This document shows positions 34,035-42,985 of a stretch of 64,000 nucleotides of DNA, one piece after another. Where the stretch lies: positions 124,001 through 188,000 of the forward strand of contig NZ_FNOX01000005.1 in the NCBI RefSeq assembly GCF_900107155.1, read 5' to 3'. The stretch is from Pseudomonas salomonii. Lineage in GTDB: Bacteria; Pseudomonadota; Gammaproteobacteria; Pseudomonadales; Pseudomonadaceae. The notes beneath the pieces are model-generated. The model had not been told where the DNA came from. It searched no databases and saw nothing but the letters and a program-made list of their open reading frames with translations. A program made the translations under genes and the position numbers. The number at the start of each line of letters is the position of its first letter. Positions within the stretch are counted from its first letter, which is position 1.

Positions 34035-35462
34035 ATGATGGCTGTCAAAACAAATATTGACATGGTGTCAATTATGCGTGAGGGGTTGGCCAGCGGTCAG
34101 GGCGTGAAGTACAAACGCCTGTCCGATGTGATGGAGCGGGGCATCCTTGAAGGCTTGATTGAGCCGGGGCGCAAACTGCCGCCCCATCGGGTGCTTTCCG
34201 ATAATCTCGGCGTGACCATCGGCACCATCAGCCGCGCCTACGGCGAGCTGGAGCGATTGGGGTTAGTGGTTGCGCGTGTCGGTGACGGCACCTTCGTGCG
34301 CAAGCGTGGGATGGAGCGTCAGCGTGATGAAGGCTTTCGCAACGTCAGCGAAGAGCCGCGCCAGTACTTCGACATGAGCCGCAACATGCACATTCCCGGG
34401 CAAGAAACGGTGTTCCTGGCCCAAAGCTTCCAAACCTTGTCGACCAACGCCAAGTTCCTCCAGGACATCAGCGCCTACACGCCGGACGCCGGCTTGCCGC
34501 GCTACCGCGAGGCCGGTGCGCAATGGCTGGTGCAGCGCGATTTTCATCCGATTCCCGAGCAGGTCATCTGCGTCAATGGCGGCCAGCATGGCCTGCTCTG
34601 CGCCATGATGGCGTTGCTGCGGGCGGGGGATACGGTGGTCACTGAGCAACTGACTTACCCAGGGCTTATCACCGCCGCACGCATGCTCGGTGTACGGCTG
34701 ATCGGCCTGGAGATGGATGATGAAGGCGTGCTGCCCGGTGCGCTGGATGAAGTCTGTCGTAATCACCGGGTTTCGGCGTTGTACTGCACCCCGACGATCC
34801 AGAACCCGACCACGGCCGTGCTGTCCGTTGCACGCCGGGAAGCGCTGGCCAAGGTGTGCCGCGAGCATAATCTGCTGATTCTGGAAGACGAAGCCCACGG
34901 CGTGTTGGTGGAAGATCGCCCGCCGCCGCTGAGCTTTTTCGCCCCCGAGCGTACGATTTTGATCAGCAGCCTGAGCAAGGCGGTGTCTGCCGGTTTGCGC
35001 GTGGGGTATGTGCATGCGCCACCGGCCTTGGTCAGCCGGATTTCAGCGGCCTTGCGCTCGACCTGCTGGATGGCCACGCCGGTGACGCTGGAGCTGGCGA
35101 CACAGTGGATCGAAAACGGCACGGCGGAATACCTGCTGCGCCAGCAAATCAACGAGATCAGCCGGCGCAAGGCCCTGGTGCGTGATCTGCTGGTGGGTTT
35201 GGAATACCGCACTCACCTCAACAGCCCGCATTTCTGGATTGAAGTGCCGGAGCCCTGGCGTGCGTCGGAAATCGAGGCGGAGCTCAAGCAGAATAATTAT
35301 CTGATCGCCACCGCAGAGGCGTTTGCCGTAGGGCAGACGGCGGTGCCGCAGTTTATTCGGGCGAGTATCTGTAATACGTCGGGTGACGATCAGTTGCTGC
35401 GTGAGGGCTTTGACGCGCTCGCCACCGCGCTGGGGCAGGGCGGTGACAGGTTTCAGCTGTAG
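34035..35462 (+). CDS. MocR-type regulator (GntR DNA-binding domain fused to aminotransferase fold)
   Basis: A 475-residue regulator. The N-terminal winged helix (residues about 20-90, LPPHRVLSDNLGVTIGTISR) is followed by a type I aminotransferase-like domain carrying the PLP lysine in SSLSKAVSAGLRVG. MocR proteins such as PdxR, GabR and TauR sense PLP or amino compounds and usually control divergent operons. Here the divergent target is the cysteine/sulfur-transfer operon, so an amino-acid-type ligand is plausible. It converges with ppsR. Confidence 0.92.
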   Translation: MMAVKTNIDMVSIMREGLASGQGVKYKRLSDVMERGILEGLIEPGRKLPPHRVLSDNLGVTIGTISRAYGELERLGLVVARVGDGTFVRKRGMERQRDEGFRNVSEEPRQYFDMSRNMHIPGQETVFLAQSFQTLSTNAKFLQDISAYTPDAGLPRYREAGAQWLVQRDFHPIPEQVICVNGGQHGLLCAMMALLRAGDTVVTEQLTYPGLITAARMLGVRLIGLEMDDEGVLPGALDEVCRNHRVSALYCTPTIQNPTTAVLSVARREALAKVCREHNLLILEDEAHGVLVEDRPPPLSFFAPERTILISSLSKAVSAGLRVGYVHAPPALVSRISAALRSTCWMATPVTLELATQWIENGTAEYLLRQQINEISRRKALVRDLLVGLEYRTHLNSPHFWIEVPEPWRASEIEAELKQNNYLIATAEAFAVGQTAVPQFIRASICNTSGDDQLLREGFDALATALGQGGDRFQL

Positions 35463-35482
35463 GCAAGCATATACACCGACCT

Positions 35483-35514
35483 AATGTGGGAGCGAGCAAG
35501 CCCGCTCCCACATT
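35483..35514. repeat. Collapsed REPIN (internal deletion), possible bidirectional terminator
   Basis: TGTGGGAGCGAGCAAGCCCG runs directly into CTCCCACA. The sequence joins nine bases of the left REP end to most of the right REP, with the spacer and inner arms gone, leaving a tight hairpin with a T-run. It sits in the short gap between convergent mocR and ppsR. Confidence 0.7.
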
Positions 35515-35526
35515 TTGAATGCGGTG

Positions 35527-36345
35527 TTACTTGAAGCGGCGTTCCACACCTTTCTCCACCAGAATTTTCGCCGAAATCTCTTCCACCGAAAAATGCGTGG
35601 AATTGATGTGCGCAATGTTCTCGCGACGGAACAGATTTTCCACTTCGCGCACTTCGAATTCGCACTGGGCATAGCTGGAGTAGCGGCTGTTGGGCTTGCG
35701 CTCGTTGCGGATGGCGGTAAGACGGTCCGGGTCGATGGTCAGGCCGAACAGCTTGTGGGAATGCGCACGCAGGGCGGCAGGCAGCGTCAGGTGCTCCATG
35801 TCGTCTTCGGTGAGCGGGTAGTTGGCCGCACGGATACCGAATTGCATGGCCATGTACAGGCAGGTCGGGGTCTTGCCGCAGCGAGACACCCCCACCAGGA
35901 TCAAGTCGGCCTTGTCATAGTAGTGGGTGCGAGCGCCGTCATCGTTGTCGAGGGCGAAGTTCACCGCCTCGATACGCTCCATATAGTTGGAGTTATGGCC
36001 AATGGAATGGGACTTGCCCACGGAATAGGAGGAATGTTCACTCAGCTCCTGTTCCAATGGCGCCAGGAACGTGGAGAAGATGTCGATCATGAAACCATTG
36101 GAGGTTGCCAGGATCTCACGAATGTCCTGGTTGACGATGGTGTCGAAAATGATCGGGCGAAAACCGTCTTTTTCAGCCGCCAGATTGATTTGTTGTACCA
36201 TGGCCCGCGCTTTATCCACGCTGTCTATATACGGCCGCGTGAATTTGGCGAAGGTAATGTTTTCGAACTGCGCGAGCAGGCTCTGGCCCAATGTTTCGGC
36301 TGTAATGCCGGTGCCGTCGGAAATAAAGAAAGCAGATCGTTTCAT
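35527..36345 (-). CDS. ppsR: PEP synthase regulatory protein (PSRP, bifunctional kinase/phosphorylase)
   Basis: A 272-residue DUF299-family protein with the P-loop-like GVSRCGKTP and the N-terminal [24 protein letters not shown] inactivates PEP synthase by ADP-dependent phosphorylation of a threonine next to the catalytic His and reactivates it by phosphorolysis. The divergent gene 178 bp away is ppsA, its substrate, which confirms the identity. I chose the ATG at 36345. Confidence 0.95.
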   Translation of the reverse strand: MKRSAFFISDGTGITAETLGQSLLAQFENITFAKFTRPYIDSVDKARAMVQQINLAAEKDGFRPIIFDTIVNQDIREILATSNGFMIDIFSTFLAPLEQELSEHSSYSVGKSHSIGHNSNYMERIEAVNFALDNDDGARTHYYDKADLILVGVSRCGKTPTCLYMAMQFGIRAANYPLTEDDMEHLTLPAALRAHSHKLFGLTIDPDRLTAIRNERKPNSRYSSYAQCEFEVREVENLFRRENIAHINSTHFSVEEISAKILVEKGVERRFK

Positions 36346-36523
36346 TTGAGCCCTGGGCCTTAAGCTGATGGCGAATCTTGGATATGATAGGCGCGATTTT
36401 GCCGTCCCGCAGTGGGCCGCATTCTCACTTATTTTCCAGGTCCAGGCCACAAGCGCTGGCGTTTGCTCCTACTGAGCTGCCGGCGTCCTGAGCTTTTCCA
36501 ACACAGAAAGTGGAGAGATCACC

Positions 36524-38899
36524 TTGGTAGAGTACGTAGTTTCCCTCGATAAGCTCGGCGTCCATGATGTAGAGCATGTGGGGGGCAAGAACGCATCCCT
36601 CGGCGAGATGATCAGTAATCTTGCAGGCGCTGGCGTCTCGGTGCCCGGTGGTTTCGCCACCACGGCCCAGGCTTACCGCGATTTCCTCGAGCTGAGCGGC
36701 CTTAACGCCCAGATCCACGCCGCGCTGGACGCTCTGGATGTCGATGACGTCAATGCCCTGGCGAAAACCGGCAGCCAGATCCGCCAATGGATCATGGACG
36801 CCGAGTTCCCCGAGAAGCTCAACGAAGAAATCCGTACCGCCTTTGCGGCATTGTCGGCCGGCAACCCGGACATGGCCGTTGCCGTGCGCTCCTCGGCCAC
36901 CGCCGAAGACTTGCCGGACGCCTCCTTTGCCGGCCAGCAGGAAACCTTCCTGAACATCCGCGGCGTTGAAAACGTGATCCGCGCCGCCAAGGAAGTGTTT
37001 GCCTCGTTGTTCAATGACCGCGCTATTTCCTACCGCGTACACCAGGGTTTCGACCACAAGCTGGTGGCCCTGTCTGCCGGTGTGCAGCGCATGGTGCGTT
37101 CGGAAACCGGCACCGCCGGTGTGATGTTCACCCTGGACACCGAATCGGGTTTCCGTGACGTGGTGTTTATCACCGGCGCCTACGGCCTGGGCGAAACCGT
37201 CGTGCAAGGCGCGGTCAACCCGGACGAATTCTACGTCCACAAACACACCCTTGAGGCCGGCCGCCCAGCCATCCTGCGCCGCAACCTGGGCAGCAAGGCC
37301 ATCAAGATGATCTACGGCGACGAGGCCAAGGCCGGTCGCTCGGTGAAAACCGTTGAAGTCGACAAGGCCGAACGTGCGCGTTTCTGCCTGACCGACGCAG
37401 AGGTCAGCGAACTGGCCAAACAAGCGATGATCATCGAAAAGCACTACAAGTGCCCGATGGACATCGAGTGGGCCAAGGACGGTGACGACGGCAAGCTGTA
37501 CATCGTGCAAGCGCGCCCGGAAACCGTGAAGAGCCGCACTTCGGCCAACGTGATGGAACGCTACCTGTTGAAAGAAACCGGCACCGTGCTGGTGGAAGGC
37601 CGCGCCATCGGCCAGCGCATCGGCGCCGGCAAGGTGCGGATCATCAATGACGTGTCCGAAATGGACAAAGTCCAGCCCGGCGACGTGCTGGTCTCCGACA
37701 TGACCGACCCGGACTGGGAGCCGGTGATGAAACGCGCCAGCGCCATCGTCACCAACCGTGGCGGGCGTACCTGCCACGCAGCGATTATTGCCCGTGAGTT
37801 GGGGATTCCTGCAGTTGTGGGTTGCGGCAACGCCACCCAACTGTTGAAAGACGGTCAGGGTGTGACGGTGTCCTGCGCCGAAGGCGACACCGGCTTCATC
37901 TTTGAAGGTGAGCTGGGCTTCGACATCAAGCAAAACTCCATCGATGCCATGCCGGACCTGCCGTTCAAGATCATGATGAACGTCGGTAACCCCGACCGCG
38001 CCTTCGATTTCGCACAGTTGCCGAACGCCGGTGTGGGCCTGGCCCGTCTCGAGTTCATCATCAACCGCATGATCGGCGTGCACCCCAAGGCCCTGCTGAA
38101 CTACGACGGCCTGCCGCTGGAGATCAAGGAAAGCGTCGACAAACGCATTGCCGGCTACAACGACCCGGTGGGTTTCTACGTCGAGAAGCTGGTGGAAGGC
38201 ATCAGCACCCTGGCGGCGGCGTTCTACCCGAAAAAGGTCATCGTGCGCCTGTCGGACTTCAAGTCCAACGAGTACGCCAACCTGATCGGCGGCAAACTCT
38301 ACGAGCCCGAAGAAGAAAACCCGATGCTGGGCTTCCGTGGCGCTTCGCGTTACATCAGCGAAGCCTTCCGCGACTGCTTCGAGCTGGAATGCCGTGCCCT
38401 CAAGCGCGTGCGCAACGAGATGGGCCTGACCAACGTCGAGATCATGGTGCCGTTTGTACGCACCCTGGGCGAAGCGAGCCAAGTCGTCGACCTGCTGGCT
38501 GAAAACGGCCTGACTCGCGGCGAAAACGGCCTGCGCGTGATCATGATGTGCGAACTGCCGTCCAACGCCATCCTGGCCGAAGAGTTCCTGGAGTTCTTCG
38601 ACGGTTTCTCCATCGGCTCCAACGACCTGACCCAGCTGACCCTGGGCCTGGACCGTGACTCGGGGATCATCGCGCACCTGTTTGATGAGCGTAACCCTGC
38701 GGTCAAGAAGCTGCTGGCCAATGCTATCCAGGCCTGTAACAAGGCCGGCAAGTACATCGGCATCTGCGGCCAAGGCCCTTCCGACCACCCGGACCTGGCC
38801 AAATGGCTGATGGAACAGGGTATCGAAAGCGTTTCCTTGAACCCCGACTCCGTGCTGGAAACCTGGTTCTTCCTGGCGGAAGGCCAAGCGTCCGCTTAA
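36524..38899 (+). CDS. ppsA: Phosphoenolpyruvate synthase
   Basis: A 791-residue PEP synthase converting pyruvate and ATP to PEP, AMP and phosphate. The catalytic histidine is H418 in [15 protein letters not shown], with the ThrCys before it being the PSRP target region. The N-terminal nucleotide domain ([10 protein letters not shown]) and the C-terminal [17 protein letters not shown] pyruvate domain are both intact. Translation starts at TTG (36524) with GGAGAG seven bases upstream; no ATG fits. Two intrinsic terminators follow. Confidence 0.96.
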   Translation: MVEYVVSLDKLGVHDVEHVGGKNASLGEMISNLAGAGVSVPGGFATTAQAYRDFLELSGLNAQIHAALDALDVDDVNALAKTGSQIRQWIMDAEFPEKLNEEIRTAFAALSAGNPDMAVAVRSSATAEDLPDASFAGQQETFLNIRGVENVIRAAKEVFASLFNDRAISYRVHQGFDHKLVALSAGVQRMVRSETGTAGVMFTLDTESGFRDVVFITGAYGLGETVVQGAVNPDEFYVHKHTLEAGRPAILRRNLGSKAIKMIYGDEAKAGRSVKTVEVDKAERARFCLTDAEVSELAKQAMIIEKHYKCPMDIEWAKDGDDGKLYIVQARPETVKSRTSANVMERYLLKETGTVLVEGRAIGQRIGAGKVRIINDVSEMDKVQPGDVLVSDMTDPDWEPVMKRASAIVTNRGGRTCHAAIIARELGIPAVVGCGNATQLLKDGQGVTVSCAEGDTGFIFEGELGFDIKQNSIDAMPDLPFKIMMNVGNPDRAFDFAQLPNAGVGLARLEFIINRMIGVHPKALLNYDGLPLEIKESVDKRIAGYNDPVGFYVEKLVEGISTLAAAFYPKKVIVRLSDFKSNEYANLIGGKLYEPEEENPMLGFRGASRYISEAFRDCFELECRALKRVRNEMGLTNVEIMVPFVRTLGEASQVVDLLAENGLTRGENGLRVIMMCELPSNAILAEEFLEFFDGFSIGSNDLTQLTLGLDRDSGIIAHLFDERNPAVKKLLANAIQACNKAGKYIGICGQGPSDHPDLAKWLMEQGIESVSLNPDSVLETWFFLAEGQASA

Positions 38900-38916
38900 A
38901 GGCGTGACGTCAAAAG

Positions 38917-38950
38917 TGCCGGTCCCCCAGCCTGGGTGACCGGCATTCTT
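38917..38950 (+). terminator. Intrinsic terminator after ppsA
   Basis: TGCCGGTC and GACCGGCA form an 8-bp stem around a 13-base loop, followed by TTCTTAT. It begins 18 bases past the ppsA stop codon. Confidence 0.8.
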
Positions 38951-38958
38951 ATCTGTAC

Positions 38959-38992
38959 AGGGCGGAACTCCATCCGGACGCCGCCCTTTTTT
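38959..38992 (+). terminator. Second intrinsic terminator after ppsA
   Basis: AGGGCGG pairs with CCGCCCT around a 15-base loop, followed by TTTTTT. Back to back with the first, it should isolate ppsA from the esterase-like gene, whose start lies only 14 bp beyond. Confidence 0.75.
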
Positions 38993-39005
38993 GTGCAAGA
39001 GCATT

Positions 39006-39995
39006 ATGCAAAGCAGCAGCAACCTATTTCCCGTCGCCTTGATCAGCGCTGAACGTCGTGGCGACCTGAGTGAAGATGTGTACCGCCTCAAACCCGGTAA
39101 CAGCCCCGACGGCACCGTCGAGCTGGCTGTGACCCGTTTGGGCCTGGCGGATGCCCCGGAAAACCGGGGCACGCCGGTTATTTTATTGCACGGTAGTTTT
39201 TCCAATCGGCGCTTCTGGTATTCGCCCAAAGGCATCGGCTTGGGCGCTTACCTGGCGCGTCAGGGATTTGATGTATGGATCCCGGAAATGCGCGGCCATG
39301 GCCTGTCCAAGCGCAATCAGGCCTACGCCAGAAATCGCGTCGCCGATTACGCGCGTTACGATTTGCCGGCGATCGGCGCATTTGTCCGAGAACAAAGCGC
39401 ACAAATCCCGCACTGGGTAGGCCACTCCCTGGGCGCCACCGCCCTGGCAGCGGCCCTGGGCGGTCAACACCTTGGCGCGCCAGCCGTGGCGTCGGTGGCG
39501 CTGTTTGGTTGCCAGGTCAGCCGCACCCACTGGCCATTGAAGATTCCGCCGCTGGAGTGGACCGGCCGGTTGCTCTTGAAACGTTTTGGTGAAGTATCCG
39601 GCGTACGGCTCAAACGCGGCCCCGAGGACGAACCGGCGGGCGTGATGATCGAAGCGATGCGCTGGAATGGCCTGTTCGGTCGTTTTGGCGATGGCAAGCA
39701 GGACTGGTGGAAAGGCCTGGCCGATGTCGACGTGCCGCTGCTGGCGGTCAGCGCTGCTGGCGATCAACAGGATCCGGACTGGGCGTGTCGCAAATTATTT
39801 GAACAAGTGGGCTCTGAGCACCGCCAATACCTGTGCCTGGGGCGCAAGCAAGGTTTCAGCGGGGATTTCGGACACGTCGAGATGCTGGTCAGCAAGGCCG
39901 CCCAGGCTGAAGTGTGGCCGTTGGTGGCGCAGTGGTTGAAAGACCCGCTGACACCGTTGTTCGCGGCAGAGCTGCAGGTCATCGCAATGGTTTGA
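39006..39995 (+). CDS. Alpha/beta hydrolase
   Basis: A 329-residue alpha/beta-hydrolase. The oxyanion-hole region is VILLHGSFSNRRFW, the nucleophile elbow is GHSLGAT, and the catalytic His is near the C terminus in FGHVEML. An esterase or lipase role is likely. The same gene follows ppsA in other pseudomonads. The ATG at 39006 was chosen; a CTC-rich region and a terminator end just upstream, leaving little room for a promoter, so the start of transcription is unclear. Confidence 0.85.
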   Translation: MQSSSNLFPVALISAERRGDLSEDVYRLKPGNSPDGTVELAVTRLGLADAPENRGTPVILLHGSFSNRRFWYSPKGIGLGAYLARQGFDVWIPEMRGHGLSKRNQAYARNRVADYARYDLPAIGAFVREQSAQIPHWVGHSLGATALAAALGGQHLGAPAVASVALFGCQVSRTHWPLKIPPLEWTGRLLLKRFGEVSGVRLKRGPEDEPAGVMIEAMRWNGLFGRFGDGKQDWWKGLADVDVPLLAVSAAGDQQDPDWACRKLFEQVGSEHRQYLCLGRKQGFSGDFGHVEMLVSKAAQAEVWPLVAQWLKDPLTPLFAAELQVIAMV

Positions 39996-40226
39996 CGCAG
40001 CCGCTCTGCCAGGGGCGTTTCACTCGCGCGAGGTTGCGGCTAAGATATGACGCGGCAAACGTTTCTGGTCATATTCAGTCGTGCAGTGACTATTGCGTTG
40101 CGACGGTGTGAGTCTGATCATGGCCGCGACTGACGAGAGCGCACTTAAAGTTCAACCGCTGTGACGCGTTTTTCTGATGTACACCCTGGGATGTTCGACC
40201 TCTTCCTTGATGACAGGAGTTTCCCG

Positions 40227-40718
40227 ATGATCCATTACGTGACGCCCGATCTGTGCGACGCCTACCCGGAGCTGGTGCAGGTAGTTGAGCCGATGTTCAG
40301 TAACTTCGGTGGCCGAGACTCCTTTGGCGGTGAAATCGTCACCATCAAGTGCTTCGAAGACAACTCGCTGGTCAAGGAACAAGCCGACCAACCAGGCGCC
40401 GGCAAGGTGCTGGTGGTCGACGGCGGCGGTTCCCTGCGTCGCGCGCTGCTGGGCGACATGATCGCCGAGAAAGCTGCAAAAAATGGCTGGGAAGGGTTGG
40501 TGATCTACGGTTGCGTGCGTGATGTCGATGTCCTCGCCCAGACTGACCTGGGTGTGCAGGCGTTGGCGCCTCACCCGATGAAGACCGACAAGCGCGGCAT
40601 TGGCGACCTGAACGTGGTAGTGACGTTTGCCGGCGTCACCTTCCGCCCGGGGGAATACATCTATGCCGACAATAATGGCGTGATCGTTTCGCCAAGCCCG
40701 CTGAAAATGCCTGAATAA
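40227..40718 (+). CDS. rraA: Regulator of RNase E activity RraA
   Basis: A 163-residue RraA/MenG-family protein. Typical segments are [40 protein letters not shown] and GDNxx-type [18 protein letters not shown]. It inhibits RNase E in the cytosol; some family members are aldolases, so a second activity cannot be excluded. CAGGAG precedes the ATG at 40227. The esterase and cmaX genes on either side are on the same strand. Confidence 0.93.
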   Translation: MIHYVTPDLCDAYPELVQVVEPMFSNFGGRDSFGGEIVTIKCFEDNSLVKEQADQPGAGKVLVVDGGGSLRRALLGDMIAEKAAKNGWEGLVIYGCVRDVDVLAQTDLGVQALAPHPMKTDKRGIGDLNVVVTFAGVTFRPGEYIYADNNGVIVSPSPLKMPE

Positions 40719-40743
40719 ACCGCAGTAGCCGAAAGGGGTGAGG

Positions 40744-41739
40744 ATGTTCGAGGAAGAAAACGCGCAGTGGGGGCTGGTGCATGCCCTGGTGCTGGACGGT
40801 AAAGGCGGTGCGCGTTCGATTGCCCGGACTGAGCTCGACGATTTGCAGCTGCAGCCCCGGGAAAGCCTGTGGCTGCATTGGGATCGCAGCCATCCCCAGA
40901 CCCAGACCTGGTTGCGTAAATCCAGCGGTCTGAGCGAATTCGCCTGCGACCTGTTGCTGGAGGAAAATACCCGTCCGCGCCTGTTGCCGCTGCCGGACAG
41001 CGAATTGCTGCTGTTTCTGCGCGGGGTCAACCTCAATCCGGGCGCCGAGCCGGAAGACATGGTTTCGGTGCGTATTTTCGCGGCCGCCAGCCGCGTGATT
41101 TCCCTGCGCTTGCGCCCATTGCGGGCTACCGACGAGCTGCTGGTGCAACTGGCGGAGGGCAAAGGGCCAAAAACCGCCTCTGAACTCATCCTTTATATGG
41201 CGCAGTACCTGACCAATAAAGTGCAGGATCTGGTCACCGACCTGTCCGAAGTCGTCGATTTAGAGGAAGAAAAACTCGATGCCGACGAACGGTATACGCC
41301 GGAGCACGGCAACGTGTTGCAGATCCGCCGACGGGCTGCGGGATTGAAGCGTTTCCTGGCGCCGCAGCGGGATATTTTTGCCCAGCTGACGCGGATCAAA
41401 TTGCCGTGGTTCTGTGACGACGATGCTGACTACTGGAACGAATTGAACAACAGCCTGACCCGTTACCTGGAAGAGCTCGAACTGACCCGGGAGCGCGTGG
41501 GGCTGGTACTTGAGGCCGAAGACCGGCGCTTGAGCGTGCGCATGAATCGCACCATGTACCGCTTCGGGATCATCACCGGGATCTTCCTGCCGATGAGTTT
41601 TCTGACCGGTTTGCTGGGCATAAATGTGGGCGGGATTCCCTTCTCCGCCAGCCCCTACGGATTTGTGATTGCCTGCTTGTTGATGGTCTCGGTAGCACTG
41701 GGGCAATGGTGGCTATTTCGACGATTGCGCTGGGTTTGA
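40744..41739 (+). CDS. cmaX: CorA-family divalent-cation transporter CmaX (ZntB-like)
   Basis: A 331-residue CorA-superfamily protein with a long cytoplasmic N domain and two C-terminal membrane helices. The pore-loop motif reads GINVGG after the first helix (ITGIFLPMSFLTGLLGINVGG), as in ZntB-like zinc channels rather than the GMN of CorA. It heads the cmaX-crfX-cmpX-sigX-oprF set known in Pseudomonas, linked to envelope stress. The ATG at 40744 fits the AAAGGGG upstream better than the earlier GTG. Confidence 0.9.
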   Translation: MFEEENAQWGLVHALVLDGKGGARSIARTELDDLQLQPRESLWLHWDRSHPQTQTWLRKSSGLSEFACDLLLEENTRPRLLPLPDSELLLFLRGVNLNPGAEPEDMVSVRIFAAASRVISLRLRPLRATDELLVQLAEGKGPKTASELILYMAQYLTNKVQDLVTDLSEVVDLEEEKLDADERYTPEHGNVLQIRRRAAGLKRFLAPQRDIFAQLTRIKLPWFCDDDADYWNELNNSLTRYLEELELTRERVGLVLEAEDRRLSVRMNRTMYRFGIITGIFLPMSFLTGLLGINVGGIPFSASPYGFVIACLLMVSVALGQWWLFRRLRWV

Positions 41740-41764
41740 CCTGAATATGACCTGAACGCAGGCA

Positions 41765-41780
41765 GGGTCACATGTGACCC
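41765..41780. promoter_or_regulatory. 16-bp perfect palindrome between cmaX and crfX
   Basis: GGGTCACATGTGACCC is an uninterrupted perfect palindrome 46 bp before crfX. It has no T-run after it, so it is not a standard terminator. The preceding bases hold a direct repeat, TGACCTGAA twice at 11-bp spacing (41737-41756). Together they look like a binding site for an unidentified regulator. Confidence 0.45.
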
Positions 41781-41825
41781 CAAGAATTTAACCCTCGTCT
41801 TTTAACTCACTTGCGAGAGGTCTTT

Positions 41826-42071
41826 ATGCACGATCCGTTCGAACAGTCTTTGCGTGACATGCTCAATGCTTCGCCATCCAACCGTGATGACGATGCCTGC
41901 CTGGGCCGCGTGTTGAAAACCGCCAACCGTCAGGTGGGGGCGGGTGACCTGTTCGGGCTGCTGGGTCGTTGGTTGCCGGCGTTGATGATGGCCCTGAACA
42001 ATGGTTCGGCCCACGTATCGCCGGTTTCGCGTCGTAAACCTCTTGCTCGCACTGCTGATAAGGCTGATTGA
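41826..42071 (+). CDS. crfX: CrfX, small protein of the sigX locus
   Basis: An 81-residue protein beginning MHDPFEQSLRDMLNASPSNR, with one moderately hydrophobic segment (LFGLLGRWLPALMMAL, about residues 42-57) and a basic C terminus. Length, position and sequence match CrfX of the cmaX-crfX-cmpX-sigX-oprF locus. The function is not established; it is expressed with SigX-dependent genes. GAGAGG lies before the ATG, and cmpX begins 2 bp after its stop. Confidence 0.88.
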   Translation: MHDPFEQSLRDMLNASPSNRDDDACLGRVLKTANRQVGAGDLFGLLGRWLPALMMALNNGSAHVSPVSRRKPLARTADKAD

Positions 42072-42073
42072 AT

Positions 42074-42898
42074 ATGGAACTTGATCTCTGGACCCAGAGC
42101 TTGGTCACCGCGATGACCGCATTGTGGACCAAGGTGGCGAATTTCATTCCCAACCTGTTTGGTGCTCTGGTTTTGGTGTTGCTGGGCTTTGTCGTGGCCA
42201 AGTTGCTCGATACCCTGCTGTCCAAGTTGCTCGCAAAATTGGGGCTGGACCGCTTGATGGCGGGCACGGGCCTGACTAAGCTGCTGGGCCGCGCCGGGTT
42301 ACAGGTGCCGATCTCTACCCTCATCGGGAAGATCGTTTATTGGTTCGTTCTGCTTATTTTTCTGGTTTCTGCGGCGCAATCCCTTGGACTTGAGCGAGTT
42401 TCAGCTACGCTCGACATGCTGGCGCTGTATTTGCCGAAGGTTTTCGGCGGCGCGCTGGTGTTGCTGGTAGGTGTTTTGCTGGCGCAACTGGCCAACGGGC
42501 TGGTGCGCGGGGCCGCTGAAGGCGTGGGGCTGGACTATGCTGCGGGCCTGGGGCGAATCGCCCAAGGGCTGGTGATCATCATCAGTATTTCCGTCGCGAT
42601 CAGCCAGTTGGAGGTCAAAACCGACCTGCTCAACCACGTGATTGTGATTGTTTTGATTACCGTTGGTCTGGCCGTTGCACTGGCCATGGGGTTGGGAAGC
42701 CGGGAAATTGCCGGTCAGATTCTTGCGGGAATCTATGTGCGTGAGCTGTATCAGGTTGGGCAACAGGTGCGTGTGGGCGAGGTCGAAGGGCAAATCGAGG
42801 AGATCGGCACGGTCAAGACGACGGTGCTGACCGATGACGGTGAGCTGGTATCGCTGTCCAATCGGATTCTCCTCGAGCAGCAGGTCAGTAGCCGCTAA
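42074..42898 (+). CDS. cmpX: CmpX, MscS-like inner-membrane channel protein
   Basis: A 274-residue protein with four or five N-terminal membrane helices (starting FIPNLFGALVLVLLGFVVAK) and a C-terminal soluble beta domain (QVRVGEVEGQIEEIGTVKTT) of mechanosensitive-channel type. It matches CmpX of the sigX locus, implicated in membrane homeostasis. Start ATG at 42074, within 2 bp of the crfX stop, indicates coupling. Confidence 0.92.
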   Translation: MELDLWTQSLVTAMTALWTKVANFIPNLFGALVLVLLGFVVAKLLDTLLSKLLAKLGLDRLMAGTGLTKLLGRAGLQVPISTLIGKIVYWFVLLIFLVSAAQSLGLERVSATLDMLALYLPKVFGGALVLLVGVLLAQLANGLVRGAAEGVGLDYAAGLGRIAQGLVIIISISVAISQLEVKTDLLNHVIVIVLITVGLAVALAMGLGSREIAGQILAGIYVRELYQVGQQVRVGEVEGQIEEIGTVKTTVLTDDGELVSLSNRILLEQQVSSR

Positions 42899-42932
42899 CC
42901 CGGCAAATCCTGCTAATGTACGCCGCCGCAAA

Positions 42933-42946
42933 CCCGGGTGACCGGG
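42933..42946 (+). promoter_or_regulatory. GNRA-loop hairpin upstream of sigX
   Basis: CCCGG-GTGA-CCGGG is a 5-bp stem with a GNRA tetraloop, 40 bp before the sigX start codon. No Shine-Dalgarno sequence precedes that TTG start, so this hairpin may matter for sigX translation. Its effect is unknown. Confidence 0.4.
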
Positions 42947-42985
42947 CTGTAGCGGACATTGACCTGACTGTCGGCACGACTTGTT

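Noticed and set aside
36425-39235. Long antisense reading frame opposite ppsA
   Set aside because: No family features, composition typical of an antisense shadow, and the plus-strand ppsA is intact with all motifs.
41765-41780. GGGTCACATGTGACCC as a cmaX terminator
   Set aside because: It has no loop and no T-run after it, and the next genes of the locus are usually expressed together. An operator role is more likely.
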